Shown: in pieces, positions 11,666 through 21,857 of the stretch
Numbering within the stretch: the stretch's first letter is position 1
Layout: the number at the start of each line of letters is the position of its first letter
From: Elysia crispata
Taxonomy: Eukaryota > Mollusca > Gastropoda > Plakobranchidae
Direction: 5' to 3'
Assembly (NCBI GenBank): GCA_033675545.1
Contig: JAWDGP010007346.1
Span: 1 to 64,000, forward strand
DNA: 64,000 nt
The notes under the pieces: model-generated
What the model was told of the DNA's origin: nothing
Databases searched by the model: none
Seen by the model: the letters and a program-made list of their open reading frames with translations, nothing else
Position numbers and translations under genes: made by a program

Positions 11666-13602
11666 TTCAGATGGTTCTTCCGCCATTTGGTGCAGAGCGC
11701 ATGTAACCCCGTTCTCTAAATTACAAAAAAAAGTTATTGAATATCGGGTCATCGTTTCAAACATGACAGTAAACATATTATTATTTCATTTTGTATTTAA
11801 AAATTCATTAAGTCTTTTAGATAATTTCTACGACTTCTCTCAGAGGGAAGTAATTCCATTTTCTATAAACTTCGTGTTTTTTTCCCGAAACAAATAATTC
11901 ATTGATTTTTAAATCTTCACCACATTTTTTTTTACTAATATAAATATTTTTATTGTTAACATTAATGGTTAACTTTATGTACTTGACCTTTAGCATGGTT
12001 TTCTTTTTTAAAATAAAAATGTGGGATAAAAATGCGTTTTATTTGTTATTAAGTATTATGACTGATATTATAAAAATACATTCAGCCCATAAACGAATAT
12101 TTACCTGAAGAATTAAAAATTTCGCTAACTACATCATCCTCAGTGCAAACGTGTGAGGAAGTTTCAATTGGCTCATCCGCCATTTGGGTGAGAGGGTCGA
12201 TATATCCTTGAACATCTAAATATCAGGCACCCCGTTTCAAATGAGTGAATAAAAATAATAAAATTTGATTTAATATTGATATATTAATTTAAACTTATAA
12301 TTTCTAAAACAAAAGAAGTTTGTCGTTTTGTGGTAGACATTGTCTACAGATTCCAGCCCTCCAATAGCCTTTCACAAAGAGCGTGTCCACTAACTTGACG
12401 TAGCATGTACTGCACACCAAGTTGCTTGTAGGCCACACGTTTTTGATGGTCGGTGTGGCCACCGTCACTAGATAAAATGCTCTACATACATTAACTAGGG
12501 CGGTGACCAGACTGGCATTTTCTGGATGTAGTAAAATTTTTTGAATCCCATCTACATTCAATTTCCCATGAGATGACCTCCCCCCCCTCTTTTCAAAACC
12601 CTGCCTCTAGAGCCCTTAAACAATCCTTTAATAATGAGTTATCCTCCTCTAAATTATCTGCCATGCATTCTAGCCAGGTTTGAGCCCCCAGATAATCATT
12701 TAGTAAATCTTTCTCTTTCTTTTTATTAACGCTACGTAGTTGAGTGTTCTTAAAAAGTACTTTTATACAAGATGAGTATGGTGCAAAACATTCCATACAA
12801 CCAGTCTTTTTTGCGCAATCGTCAGAGGCTGTCAATATCCAGCACCTACTTCATAGGCTGCTGCAAACATTGTTTTTGCATTTCTGACAACCTATGCAGT
12901 CGTCTTCTTGTTTACTACAGTTGTAATTTCTGAAGGCCCCCTTAAAAAGATTGTACCTGTTTTTTAGGATTGTTTTCAGTCCACTAAGTCTGGACGGCAG
13001 GTTTTCTAACAAGTCATCATGATATTTACGGTAGTGAATTTGCCACTGTGCGCATGAACGTGGCGACCTCAGCCACCTCGGCTGTTTCGAAAGTTCCTAG
13101 CTTTCTGAAATATAGTGCCATATCCTGTGCCATGATGGGTGTTAGTTGTAACTCCTCTTTCCTCTTTCTGTCGTTGTTGACATCCATGTTAAACAAAAAC
13201 AATGTTATTTATCATATTAAACAATAGATGAATGCAAAAAAAATATGTAAACCTAATGATGAGAAGACTGAAATCATTTTTTTCGCAAGCAGAAAATTTC
13301 TCACTTTTCATTGTGAATTTAGACATTTACAAAACTGATTGTCAAGATAAAATAAAAGTTACCTGCTTTTGATATTGTCCAACGATTGGCAATGTCGTCT
13401 CTGTAAACATGCTTTATAAATCTGAGATGCAGAAAAATGATTGTACTTCTATGTACATTTTATACAAAGTAGCTAAGGCCTTAAACATCTTCCTTTCATT
13501 CTATCACGTTAAAGACAAAAAAAAACGAGAAGAATTTTAGACAATGAACACATATGTATATGACCAATAGACTAATAATTCCCTCTCTGTGTCGGAGCCA
13601 AC
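11666..13602 (-). repeat. Array unit 7
   Basis: It contains the 85-aa ORF (12304-12561, Val variant) and the 80-aa Cys ORF (12593-12835, MADN). The C-run is short, so the two modules stay separate. Confidence 0.93.
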
Positions 13603-15541
13603 TTCAGATGGTTCTTCCGCCATTTGGTGCAGAGCGCATGTAACCCCGTTCTCTAAATTACAAAAAAAGTTATTGAATATCGGGTCATCGTTTCAAACAT
13701 GACAGTAAACATATTATTATTTCATTTTGTATTTAAAAATTCATTAAGTCTTTTAGATAATTTCTACGACTTCTCTCAGAGGGAAGTAATTCCATTTTCT
13801 ATAAACTTCGTGTTTTTTTTTCCGAAACAAATAATTCATTGATTTTTAAATCTTCACCACATTTTTTTTTACTAATATAAATATTTTTATTGTTAACATT
13901 AATGGTTAACTTTATGTACTTGACCTTTAGCATGGTTTTCTTTTTTAAAATAAAAATGTGGGATAAAAATGCGTTTTATTTGTTATTAAGTATTATGACT
14001 GATATTATAAAAATACATTCAGCCCATAAACGAATATTTACCTGAAGAATTAAAAATTTCGCTAACTACATCATCCTCAGTGCAAACGTGTGAGGAAGTT
14101 TCAATTGGCTCATCCGCCATTTGGGTGAGAGGGTCGATATATCCTTGAACATCTAAATATCAGGCACCCCGTTTCAAATGAGTGAATAAAAATAATAAAA
14201 TTTGATTTAATATTGATATATTAATTTAAACTTATAATTTCTAAAACAATAGAAGTTTGTCGTTTTGTGGTAGACATTGTCTACAGATTCCAGCCCTCCA
14301 ATAGCCTTTCACAAAGAGCGTGTCCACTAACTTGACGTAGCATGTACTGCACACCAAGTTGCTTGTAGGCCACACGTTTTTGATGGTCGGTGTGGCCACC
14401 GTCACTAGATAAAATGCTCTACATACATTAAGTAGGGCGGTGACCAGACTGGCATTTTCTGGATGTAGTAAAATTTTTTGAATCCCATCTACATTCAATT
14501 TCCCATGAGATGACCCTCCCCCCCCCCCTCTTTTCAAAACCCTGCCTGTAGAGCCCTTAAACAATCCTTTAATAATGAGTTATCCTCCTCTAAATTATCT
14601 GCCATGCATTCTAGCCAGGTTTGAGCCCCCAGATAATCATTTAGTAAATCTTTCTCTTTCTTTTTATTAACGCTACGCAGTTGAGTGTTCTTAAAAAGTA
14701 CTTTTATACAAGATGAGTATGGTGCAAAACATTCCATACAACCAGTCTTTTTTGCGCAATCGTCAGAGGCTGTCAATATCCAGCATCTACTTCATAGGCT
14801 GCTGCAAACATTGTTTTTGCATTTCCGACAACCTATGCAGTCGTCTTCTTGTTTACTACAGTTGTAATTTCTGAAGGCCCCCTTAAAAAGATTGTACCTG
14901 TTTTTTAGGATTGTTTTCAGTCCACTAAGTCTGGACGGCAGGTTTTCTAACAAGTCATCATGATATTTACGGTAGTGAATTTGCCACTGTGCGCATGAAC
15001 GTGGCGACCTCAGCCACCTCGGCTGTTTCGAAAGTTCCTAGCTTTCTGAAATATAGTGCCATATCCTGTGCCATGATGGGTGTTAGTTGTAACTCCTCTT
15101 TCCTCTTTCTGTCGTTGTTGACATCCATGTTAAACAAAAACAATGTTTTTCATCATATTCAACAATAGATGAATGCAAAAAAATATATAAACCTAATGAT
15201 GAGAAGACTGAAATCATTTTTTTTCGCAAGCAGAAAATTTCTCACTTTTCATTGTGAATTTAGACATTTACAAAACTGATTGTCAAGATAAAATAAAAGT
15301 TACCTGCTTTTGATATTGTCCAACGTTTGGCAATGTCGTCTCTGTAAACATGCTTTATAAATCTGAGATGCAGAAAAATGATTGTACTTCTATGTACTTT
15401 TTATACAAAGTAGCTAAGGCCTTAACATCTTCCTTTCATTCTATCACGTTAAAGACAAAAAAAACGAGAAGAATTTTAGACAATCAACACATATGTATAT
15501 GACCAATAGACTAATAATTCCCTCTCTGTGTCGGAGCCAAC
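13603..15541 (-). repeat. Array unit 8
   Basis: It contains a 107-codon extended 85-aa module (14241-14564, Leu variant) overlapping the 80-aa Cys ORF (14534-14776). The TTCAAC variant near 15160 is shared with units 3 and 5. Confidence 0.93.
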
Positions 15542-16186
15542 TTCAGATGGTTCTTCCGCCATTTGGTGCAGAGCGCATGTAACCCCGTTCTCTAAATTAC
15601 AAAAAAAGTTATTGAATATCGGGTCATCGTTTCAAACATGTCAGTAAACATATTATCATTTCATTTGGTATTTAAAAATTCATTAAGTTTTTTAGATAAT
15701 TTCTACGACTTCTCTCAAAGGGAAGGAATTTTATTTTCTATAAGTTTCGTGTCTTTTTTTCGAAACAAATAATTCATTGATTTTTTAAATCTTCACCACA
15801 TTTTTTTTACTTATGTAAATATTTTTATTGTTAACCTTAATGGTTAACTTTATTATGTACTTGACCTTGAGCATGTTTTTTTTTTTTTTTTTTTGAAATA
15901 AAAATGTGGGATAGAAATGCGTTTTATTTGTTATTAAGTATTATGACTGATATCATAAAAATACATTCAGCCCATAAACGAATATTTACCTGAAGAATCA
16001 AAAGTTTCGCTAACTACATCATCCTCAGTGCAAACTTGAGGAAGGTTCAATTGGCTCATCCGCCATTTGGGTGAAAGGGTCGATATATCCTTGAACATCT
16101 AAATATCAGGCACCCCGTTTCAAATGAGTGAATGAAAATAATAAAATTTGATTTAATATTGATATATTAATTTAAACTTATAATTT

Positions 16187-16723
16187 CTAAAACAATAGAA
16201 GTTTGTCGTTTTGTGGTAGACATTGTCTACAGATTCCAGCCCTCCAATAGCCGTTCACAAAGAGCGTGTCCACTAACTTGACGTAGCATGTACTGCACAC
16301 CAAGTTGCTTGTAGGCCACACGTTTTTGATGGTCGGTGTGGCCACCGTCACTAGATAAAATGCTCTACATACATTAACTAGGGCGGTGACCAGACTGGCA
16401 TTTTCTGGATATGGTAAAATTTTTTGAATCCCATCTACATTCAATTTCCCATGAGATGACCTCCCTCTCCCCCCCCCCCTCCCCCCTCTTTTCAAAACCC
16501 TGCCTCTAGAGCCCTTAAACAATGAGTTATCCTCCTCTAAATTATCTGCCATGCATTCTAGCCAGGTTTGAGCCCCCAGATAATCATTTAGTAAATCTTT
16601 CTCTTTCTTTTCATTAACGCTACGTAGTTGAGTGTTCTTAAAAAGTACTTTTATACAAGATGAGTATGGTGCAAAACATTCCATACAACCAGTCTTTTTT
16701 GCGCAATCGTCAGAGGCTGTCAA
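16187..16723 (-). CDS. Fused 178-aa ORF in unit 9
   Basis: This is the longest open frame of the array. It joins the Cys-rich module to the 85-aa module through a Gly/Arg-rich linker made by the C-run (GRVLKRGGRGGGRGR). The fusion results from an 11-bp deletion after EEDNSL together with the C-run length. With two C-x2-C pairs in the second half and the Cys cluster in the first, it could fold as a zinc-binding protein, but this is inference. It could equally be a chance product of decay, because the linker is low-complexity and no other unit has it. Confidence 0.3.
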   Translation of the reverse strand: MTASDDCAKKTGCMECFAPYSSCIKVLFKNTQLRSVNEKKEKDLLNDYLGAQTWLECMADNLEEDNSLFKGSRGRVLKRGGRGGGRGRSSHGKLNVDGIQKILPYPENASLVTALVNVCRAFYLVTVATPTIKNVWPTSNLVCSTCYVKLVDTLFVNGYWRAGICRQCLPQNDKLLLF

Positions 16724-16838
16724 TATTCAGCACCTACTTCATAGGCTGCTGCAAACATTGTTTTTGCATTTCCGACAACCTATGCAGTCATCTTGTTGTT
16801 TACTAACTTTACTACAGTTGTAATTTCTGAAGGCCCCC

Positions 16839-17099
16839 TTAAAAAGATTGTACCTGTTTTTTTAGGATTGTTTTCAGTCCACTAAGTCTGGACGGCAGGT
16901 TTTCTAACAAGTCATCATGATATTTACGGTAGTGAATCGCCACTGTGCGCATGAACGTGGCGACCTCAGCCACCTCGGCTGTTTCGAAAGTTCCTAGCTT
17001 TCTGAAATATAGTGCCATATCCTGTGTCATGATGGGTGTCAGTTGTAACTCCTCTTTCCTCTTTCTGTCGTTGTTGACATCCATGTTAAACAAAAACAA
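16839..17099 (-). pseudogene. Helical module of the array gene, open copy
   Basis: This 86-codon frame reads KEELQLTPIM, then MALYFRKLGTFETAEVAEVA and RKYHDDLLENLPSRLSGLK, predicted largely helical. Only units 9 and 10 (18876-19136) read through CGCCACTGT here; units 1-8 have an extra T that creates a frameshift and stop. Conversely, units 9-10 have an extra T near 16857 that ends the frame early. In units 2-8 the correct frame continues into a Cys-rich run (NCSKQEDDCIGCRKC). A possible upstream exon, 60 bp ending AAAGCAG|GTAAC (near 17262), would join in phase. No copy is fully intact. Family unknown. Confidence 0.4.
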
Positions 17100-17547
17100 T
17101 GTTTTTCATCATATTAAACAATAGATGAATGCAAAAAATATATAAACCTAATGATGAGAAGACTGAAATTATTTTTTTTCGCAAGCAGAAAATTTCTCAC
17201 TTTTCATTGTGAATTTAGACATTTACAAAACTGATTGTCAAGATAAAATAAAAGTTACCTGCTTTTGATATTCTCCAACGTTTGGCAATGTCGTCTCTGT
17301 AAACATGTTTTATAAATCTGAGATGCAGAAAAATGATTGTACTTCTATGTACATTTTATACAAAGTAGCTAAGGCCTTAACATCTTCCTTTCATTCTATC
17401 ACGTTAAAGACAAAAAAAAAAAAAAAAAAACGAGAAGAATTTTAGACAATGAACACATATGTAGCCTACATTACCAATAGACTAACAAAGAGTGTCCGTT
17501 ATTATAAGTATCAATAGGTGAGCGCTCATATTAAAAAAAAAAATTAC

Positions 17548-17608
17548 CTGAAGAAGAAATTAATTCGCTCTCTGTGTCGGAGCCAACTTCAGATGGTTCT
17601 TCCGCCAT
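17548..17608 (-). CDS. Short acidic first exon, intact copy (MAEEP type)
   Basis: The ATG at 17608 sits in ACCAAATGGCGGA, a good metazoan start context. It opens 20 codons (MAEEPSEVGSDTESELISSS) and ends TTCAG|GTAATT, a plausible 5-prime splice donor in phase 1. The peptide is strongly acidic. In units 1-8 a ~105-bp deletion removes the donor, so the frame reads on into junk; only this copy keeps it. The downstream partner exon is not certain. I do not recognise the protein. Acidic short first exons are common in transposase genes such as the piggyBac next door, but that is only an analogy. Confidence 0.45.
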
Positions 17609-19150
17609 TTGGTGCAGAGCGCATGTAACCCCGTTCTCTAAATTACAAAAAAAGTTATTGAATATCGGGTTATCGTTTCAAACATGTCAGTAAACATATT
17701 ATTATTTCATTTAGTATTTAAAAATTCATTAAGTTTTTTAGATAATTTCTACGACTTCTCTCAAAGGGAAGTAATTCTATTTTCTATAAGTTTCGTGTCT
17801 TTTTTGCCGAAACAAATAATTCATTGATTTTTAAATCTTCACCACATTTTTTTTACTTATGTAAATATTTTTATTGTTAACCTTAATGGTTATCTTTATT
17901 ATGTACTTGACCTTGAGCATGGTTTTTTTTTTAAAATAAAAATGTGGGATAGAAATGCGTTTTATTTGTTATTAAATATTATGATTGATATCATAAAAAT
18001 ACATTCAGCCCATAAACGAATATTTACCTGAAGAATCAAAAGTTTCGCTAACTACATCATCCTCAGTGCAATCTTGAGGAAGGTTCAATTGGCTCATCCG
18101 CCATTTGGGTGAGAGGGTCGATATATCCTTGAACATCTAAATATCAGGCACCCCGTTTCAAATGAGTGAATGAAAATAATAAAATTTGATTTAATATTGA
18201 TATATTAATTTAAACTTATAATTTCTAAAACAATAGAAGTTTGTCGTTTTGTGGTAGACATTGTCTACAGATTCCAGCCCTCCAATAGCCGTTCACAAAG
18301 AGCGTGTCCACTAACTTGACGTAGCATGTACTGCACACCAAGTTGCTTGTAGGCCACACGTTTTTGATGGTCGGTGTGGCCACCGTCACTAGATAAAATG
18401 CTCTACATACATTAAGTAGGGCGGTGACCAGACTGGCATTTTCTGGATGTAGTTCAATATTTTGAATCCCATCTACATTCAATTTCCCATGAGATGACCC
18501 CCCCCCCCCCCCTCTTTTCAAAACCCTGCCTGTAGAGCCCTTAAACAATCCTTTAATAATGAGTTATCTTCCTCTTAATTATCTGCCATGCATTCTAGCC
18601 AGGTTTGAGCCCCCAGATAATCATTTAGTAAATCTTTCTCTTTCTTTTTATTAACGCTACGTAGTTGAGTGTTCTTAAAAAGTACTTTTATACTAGATGA
18701 GTATGGTGCAAAACATTCCATACAACCAGTCTTTTTTGCGCAATCGTCAGAGGGTGTCAACATCCAGCATCTACTTCATAGGCTGCTGCAGTTATTGTTT
18801 TTGCATTTCCGACAACCTATGCAGTCGTCTTGTTTTTTACTAACTTTACTACAGTTGTAATTTCTGAAGGCCCCCTTAAAAAGATTGTACCTGTTTTTTT
18901 AGGATTGTTTTCAGTCCACTAAGTCTGGACGGCAGGTTTTCTAACAAGTCATCATGATATTTACGGTAGTGAATCGCCACTGTGCGCATGAACGTGGCGA
19001 CCTCAGCCACCTCGGCTGTTTCGAAAGTACCTAGCTTTCTGAAATATAGTGCCATATCCTGTGTCATGATAAGTGTCAGTTGTAACTCCTCTTTCCTCTT
19101 TCTGTCGTTGTTGACATCCATGTTAAACAAAAACAATGTTTTTCATCATA
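17588..19150 (-). repeat. Array unit 10, truncated by piggyBac
   Basis: It contains the extended 85-aa module (18225-18548, Leu variant), a shortened Cys module (18575-18763) and an open helical module (18876-19136). The unit stops at the TTAA at 19151 where a piggyBac element starts. The sequence beyond the other side of that element does not resume the unit. Confidence 0.93.
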
Positions 19151-19569
19151 TTAACCACTTGAGTGCTGAGTTATAATTGATTTCTGAGTGAAGAGTGCTG
19201 AGTTATAATTAGGTAAAATTATGTAACTTGGGGTATGTGTATGAAAATGCTTCTGGTGGGTTTACCTTTGATCTAAACCCATTACATGTATACATTTTAT
19301 GAAAGGTGAATGCTTGAGGAATCTACATATAAATCAATAGATCAGTTTTCGGAAAAAATTTATGGGATGTTTATAGTATGAAAGAGTAATAAAAGTTGTT
19401 ATTGCCCTTGAATTTGAGTTATGTGTTTTGTTTGTTATTGTTTTTCTGAACATAGACAACACTTTAGGTAAAAAAAAAAAAAAACAGATACAAAGAGAGA
19501 TAAACATTTCAGGATTTCAAAAATATATATATACCTTTATTGAATCATGTTGATAACCCTGTGATATGG

Positions 19570-21213
19570 TTAAAAGCACTCTGGACATAGGGTAACTTTG
19601 CATGACGAACACTCCCAAACAGTCTTCTTTCTTGTCTGGTGCACCCTGTGCATGCACTGCCTCCTCTTCCCATCTCCAATCCTGACAAGGGTGCATGTTG
19701 GGGGTGCAGCTTGGTAGTCATGATCAGGGGGTTGAATGTTCATCTCCTCATTCCCAGCACCCTCTTCGCGCTCGGCTGCGGCGCGACGACGTTTTCGCGG
19801 CGTCTTACCAGGGTGGTAATTACCCATAAGGCTCTCCACACATTCTACCGTAAACTGATGCCTGATAGGTCTTTGTGATGTATGCTCTTTGTATATTATG
19901 TATGCATTCAGAACACACCTACCAATAAGATTGAAAACAAGTTTGTGGGTCCATTTCATAGTCCTGCGTTCACTGAGGTAGGTGTACAGACGAGCATCTG
20001 TAGTGTCTACACCTCCCATGATGGAGTTATATGTTGCAACAATAGCAGGCTTGTGTTTCATAACCCCCCTTGCATTTCTCTGATCAACAAATCCTCCTTT
20101 GGCTGCCGTCGACAGGAGAACTGGTCTTTTTCCACCATCAGAGCACAACAGGGGACCCTTCCGTCGTTCAATCGTTGTGTTGTTAGGCAGTGTTTTTTTG
20201 AGGATTGCCTTGGGCAAACCCTTCCTGTTGGATCTGACAGTGCCTGTTGCTTTTGTATTAGCTCTATAGAGTTCCAAAAACAGTTTTGGGGATGAAAAAT
20301 AGTTGTCCATGCCGACATGATGACCAGAATATAGAAGGCAAGGCTCTTGCAAAAGTCTGATCACCAGATTATGAGTGACATTTTCTTCAGCTCTATCAGC
20401 TTCATTGTGTGCTCCTTTATAAATTTCAAAATTTACAGTATAGTGAGAGTGAGAGTCACACACACACACACACACACACACACCATATTTTGATGCCAAA
20501 TCTAGCATGATGTTTCAATGGCATGTACTGACGCAGGTGAGGTGTCTTCCCCCTGTAACCTACCATACTTTCATCTACCGAAATGTCCTCACCCGGTACA
20601 TATAAGTTCCTAAAATTTTTTCTGAAGCGATCAGCTATTTCTTTTACTTTGTAAAGCTTGTAATCAGGGCTGTTTGGGTCTGGCTGTAATTCATTGTCTG
20701 CAAAGTGGAGAAATTTCAGTAGAAGCTGAAACCGGTCCCTATTGAATCGTTCGATGAACCACGGTGTTGCTTGGCTGGGATTTGTACTATCCCAGTAATG
20801 ATGGATGGCTGATTTCTTTATCAAGCCAGAGTTGATACAAAGTGATAGTAATGCCTTTATTTCAGCTCTGTTTGTAGTCCCTTGTTTTATCCAGCTGTGG
20901 ACTCTAGAGTGAGGATGTTGAACAAGATAATCCTGATGACCTTCAATCCATTGTTGTGCATAGCGATTCGTTTCTGTGACAATTTTATCCAAGCTAAAAT
21001 TGGTGATAAAAAGTTGTAGGTAATCAATTGGATCTGAATCCCTGGCTAGGTGGATTCTAGGCCCAGAGTTGACAGTAAATTCCACATTTAGTGGACCAGG
21101 ATCTTCCCCTACAATGTTCATCCAGACCCCTAAGGCATTGTCACCGGCGGCAGCCCCTTCGTCTACCAAAGCATTGTCATCGTCTGTAAGGGCTGAGTCT
21201 GTCTCATCTGGAT
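19570..21213 (-). pseudogene. piggyBac 1 transposase, exon 2, frameshifted by (CA)n
   Basis: The exon encodes the DDE transposase core. Visible motifs are DISVDESMVGYRG (first Asp), GMDNYFSSPKLF (second Asp) and IMGGVDTTDARL (third Asp), followed by KRRRAAAERE and a C-terminal Cys-rich domain ending CSSCKVTLCPECF. It would cut and paste DNA at TTAA sites. A 26-bp (TG)13 tract after FGIKIW puts a stop in frame; the rest of the protein is in the next frame and otherwise open for ~300 codons. Apart from this microsatellite the gene looks intact, so it is recently inactivated or polymorphic. Confidence 0.88.
20457..20482. repeat. (CA)13 inside piggyBac 1 coding region
   Basis: Thirteen CA units lie in the transposase core between the first and second catalytic Asp motifs. 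The ancestral sequence was probably a short Cys-Val-Cys stretch. Confidence 0.95.
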
Positions 21214-21493
21214 CTGGTCAGAAAATAAAGGAGTATTCAGAAGACGATTAGATAAAAGCTCAACTTATTCCAGGTAAAAAAAAAGAAAAGAAATACCAAG
21301 TTTACACCAAGGCAGAGTAAAAGATTTCTCTAAAACTGGAGAAAAGACCTAGATCTAGGAGTACAACTTTGAGAAAAAAAATTCCTAAAACAGTAATTCA
21401 GCTAGATCTAGGCTTCACACTTTCGTCTTACACTATCCACTAATTCTTGCGTTCTTAGTGATAAAATAAAAGTATAAATAAATGAAAACTCAC

Positions 21494-21566
21494 CATCAAA
21501 ACTGATGTCATCATCTGAAGAACACATCTCCTCCTCACTGGTTAGACCTTCGTCTTCAATATCCAT
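21494..21566 (-). CDS. piggyBac 1 transposase, exon 1
   Basis: The ATG at 21566 opens 24 codons, acidic and starting MDIEDEGLTSEEEMCSSDDD, ending SFD plus one base before the donor G|GTGAGTT. The intron runs 21493-21214 and ends CTGACCAG. The exon 2 frame then continues DPDETDSALTDDD, so the junction is in phase. Acidic N-termini of this kind are usual in piggyBac transposases. The start was chosen because the exon junction and charge pattern fit; the longer upstream frame is outside the family pattern. Confidence 0.7.
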
Positions 21567-21857
21567 TTTTACAGAAATTTTCGGTAAAAAGTTGATCAAC
21601 TGTGGCCATACGCACTTGTTTACATTCCTAGAACGCAATGGAAACGAAACTAAACGGCCAGATAAACGCTGCTTTTTATATTGCCAGTTTGAAATAGCCA
21701 GGCCAAATAGGGGTCGAATTCGATCCCATCGCACTTATACTGAGGGGGTCGATATCGACCCCATCGCACCTGAGTGGTTAAGTTTGAAACGCAAGTAAAC
21801 ATACACATCAATGGCAATGGAAAAGAAAAACAATCGTCAGTCAAGAGCAAAAAAGTT

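Larger units (their letters stand above)
15542..17587 (-). repeat. Array unit 9, diverged and longest
   Basis: This unit is ~105 bp longer than its neighbours because it keeps a segment (about 17465-17565) that units 1-8 lack. An 11-bp deletion near 16523 plus an altered C-run fuses the Cys and 85-aa modules into one 178-codon frame (16187-16723, Val variant). The helical module is open (16839-17099). The MADEP exon (15990-16066) has lost 2 bp and runs into a stop. Confidence 0.93.
1..19150 (-). repeat. Tandem array, ten ~1.94-kb gene-like units
   Basis: The motif TTCAGATGGTTCTTCCGCC recurs at 1, 1981, 3922, 5854, 7790, 9723, 11666, 13603, 15542 and 17588, giving head-to-tail units of 1980, 1941, 1932, 1936, 1933, 1943, 1937, 1939 and 2046 bp plus a final partial one. 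Units 2-8 look nearly identical; units 9-10 are more diverged. Each unit carries, on minus, two short ATG exons with splice donors, a possible small exon, a helical ORF, a Cys-rich 80-aa ORF and an 85-aa ORF. The array starts before the window and is cut at 19151 by a piggyBac TTAA. I do not recognise the encoded protein. Gene-like structure and tandem copying are seen directly; expression and function are unknown. Confidence 0.95.
19155..21777 (-). mobile_element. piggyBac element 1, complete ends
   Basis: TTAA occurs at 19151-19154 and 21778-21781, directly outside terminal inverted repeats CCACTTGAGTGC (left) and CCACTCAGGTGC (right, reverse complement); three of twelve positions differ. 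TTAA target duplication and a DDE transposase with a C-terminal Cys-rich domain are hallmarks of piggyBac. The element is 2623 bp, a normal length. It sits at the end of the 1.94-kb array: the left flank is array sequence, the right flank is not. Confidence 0.88.
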
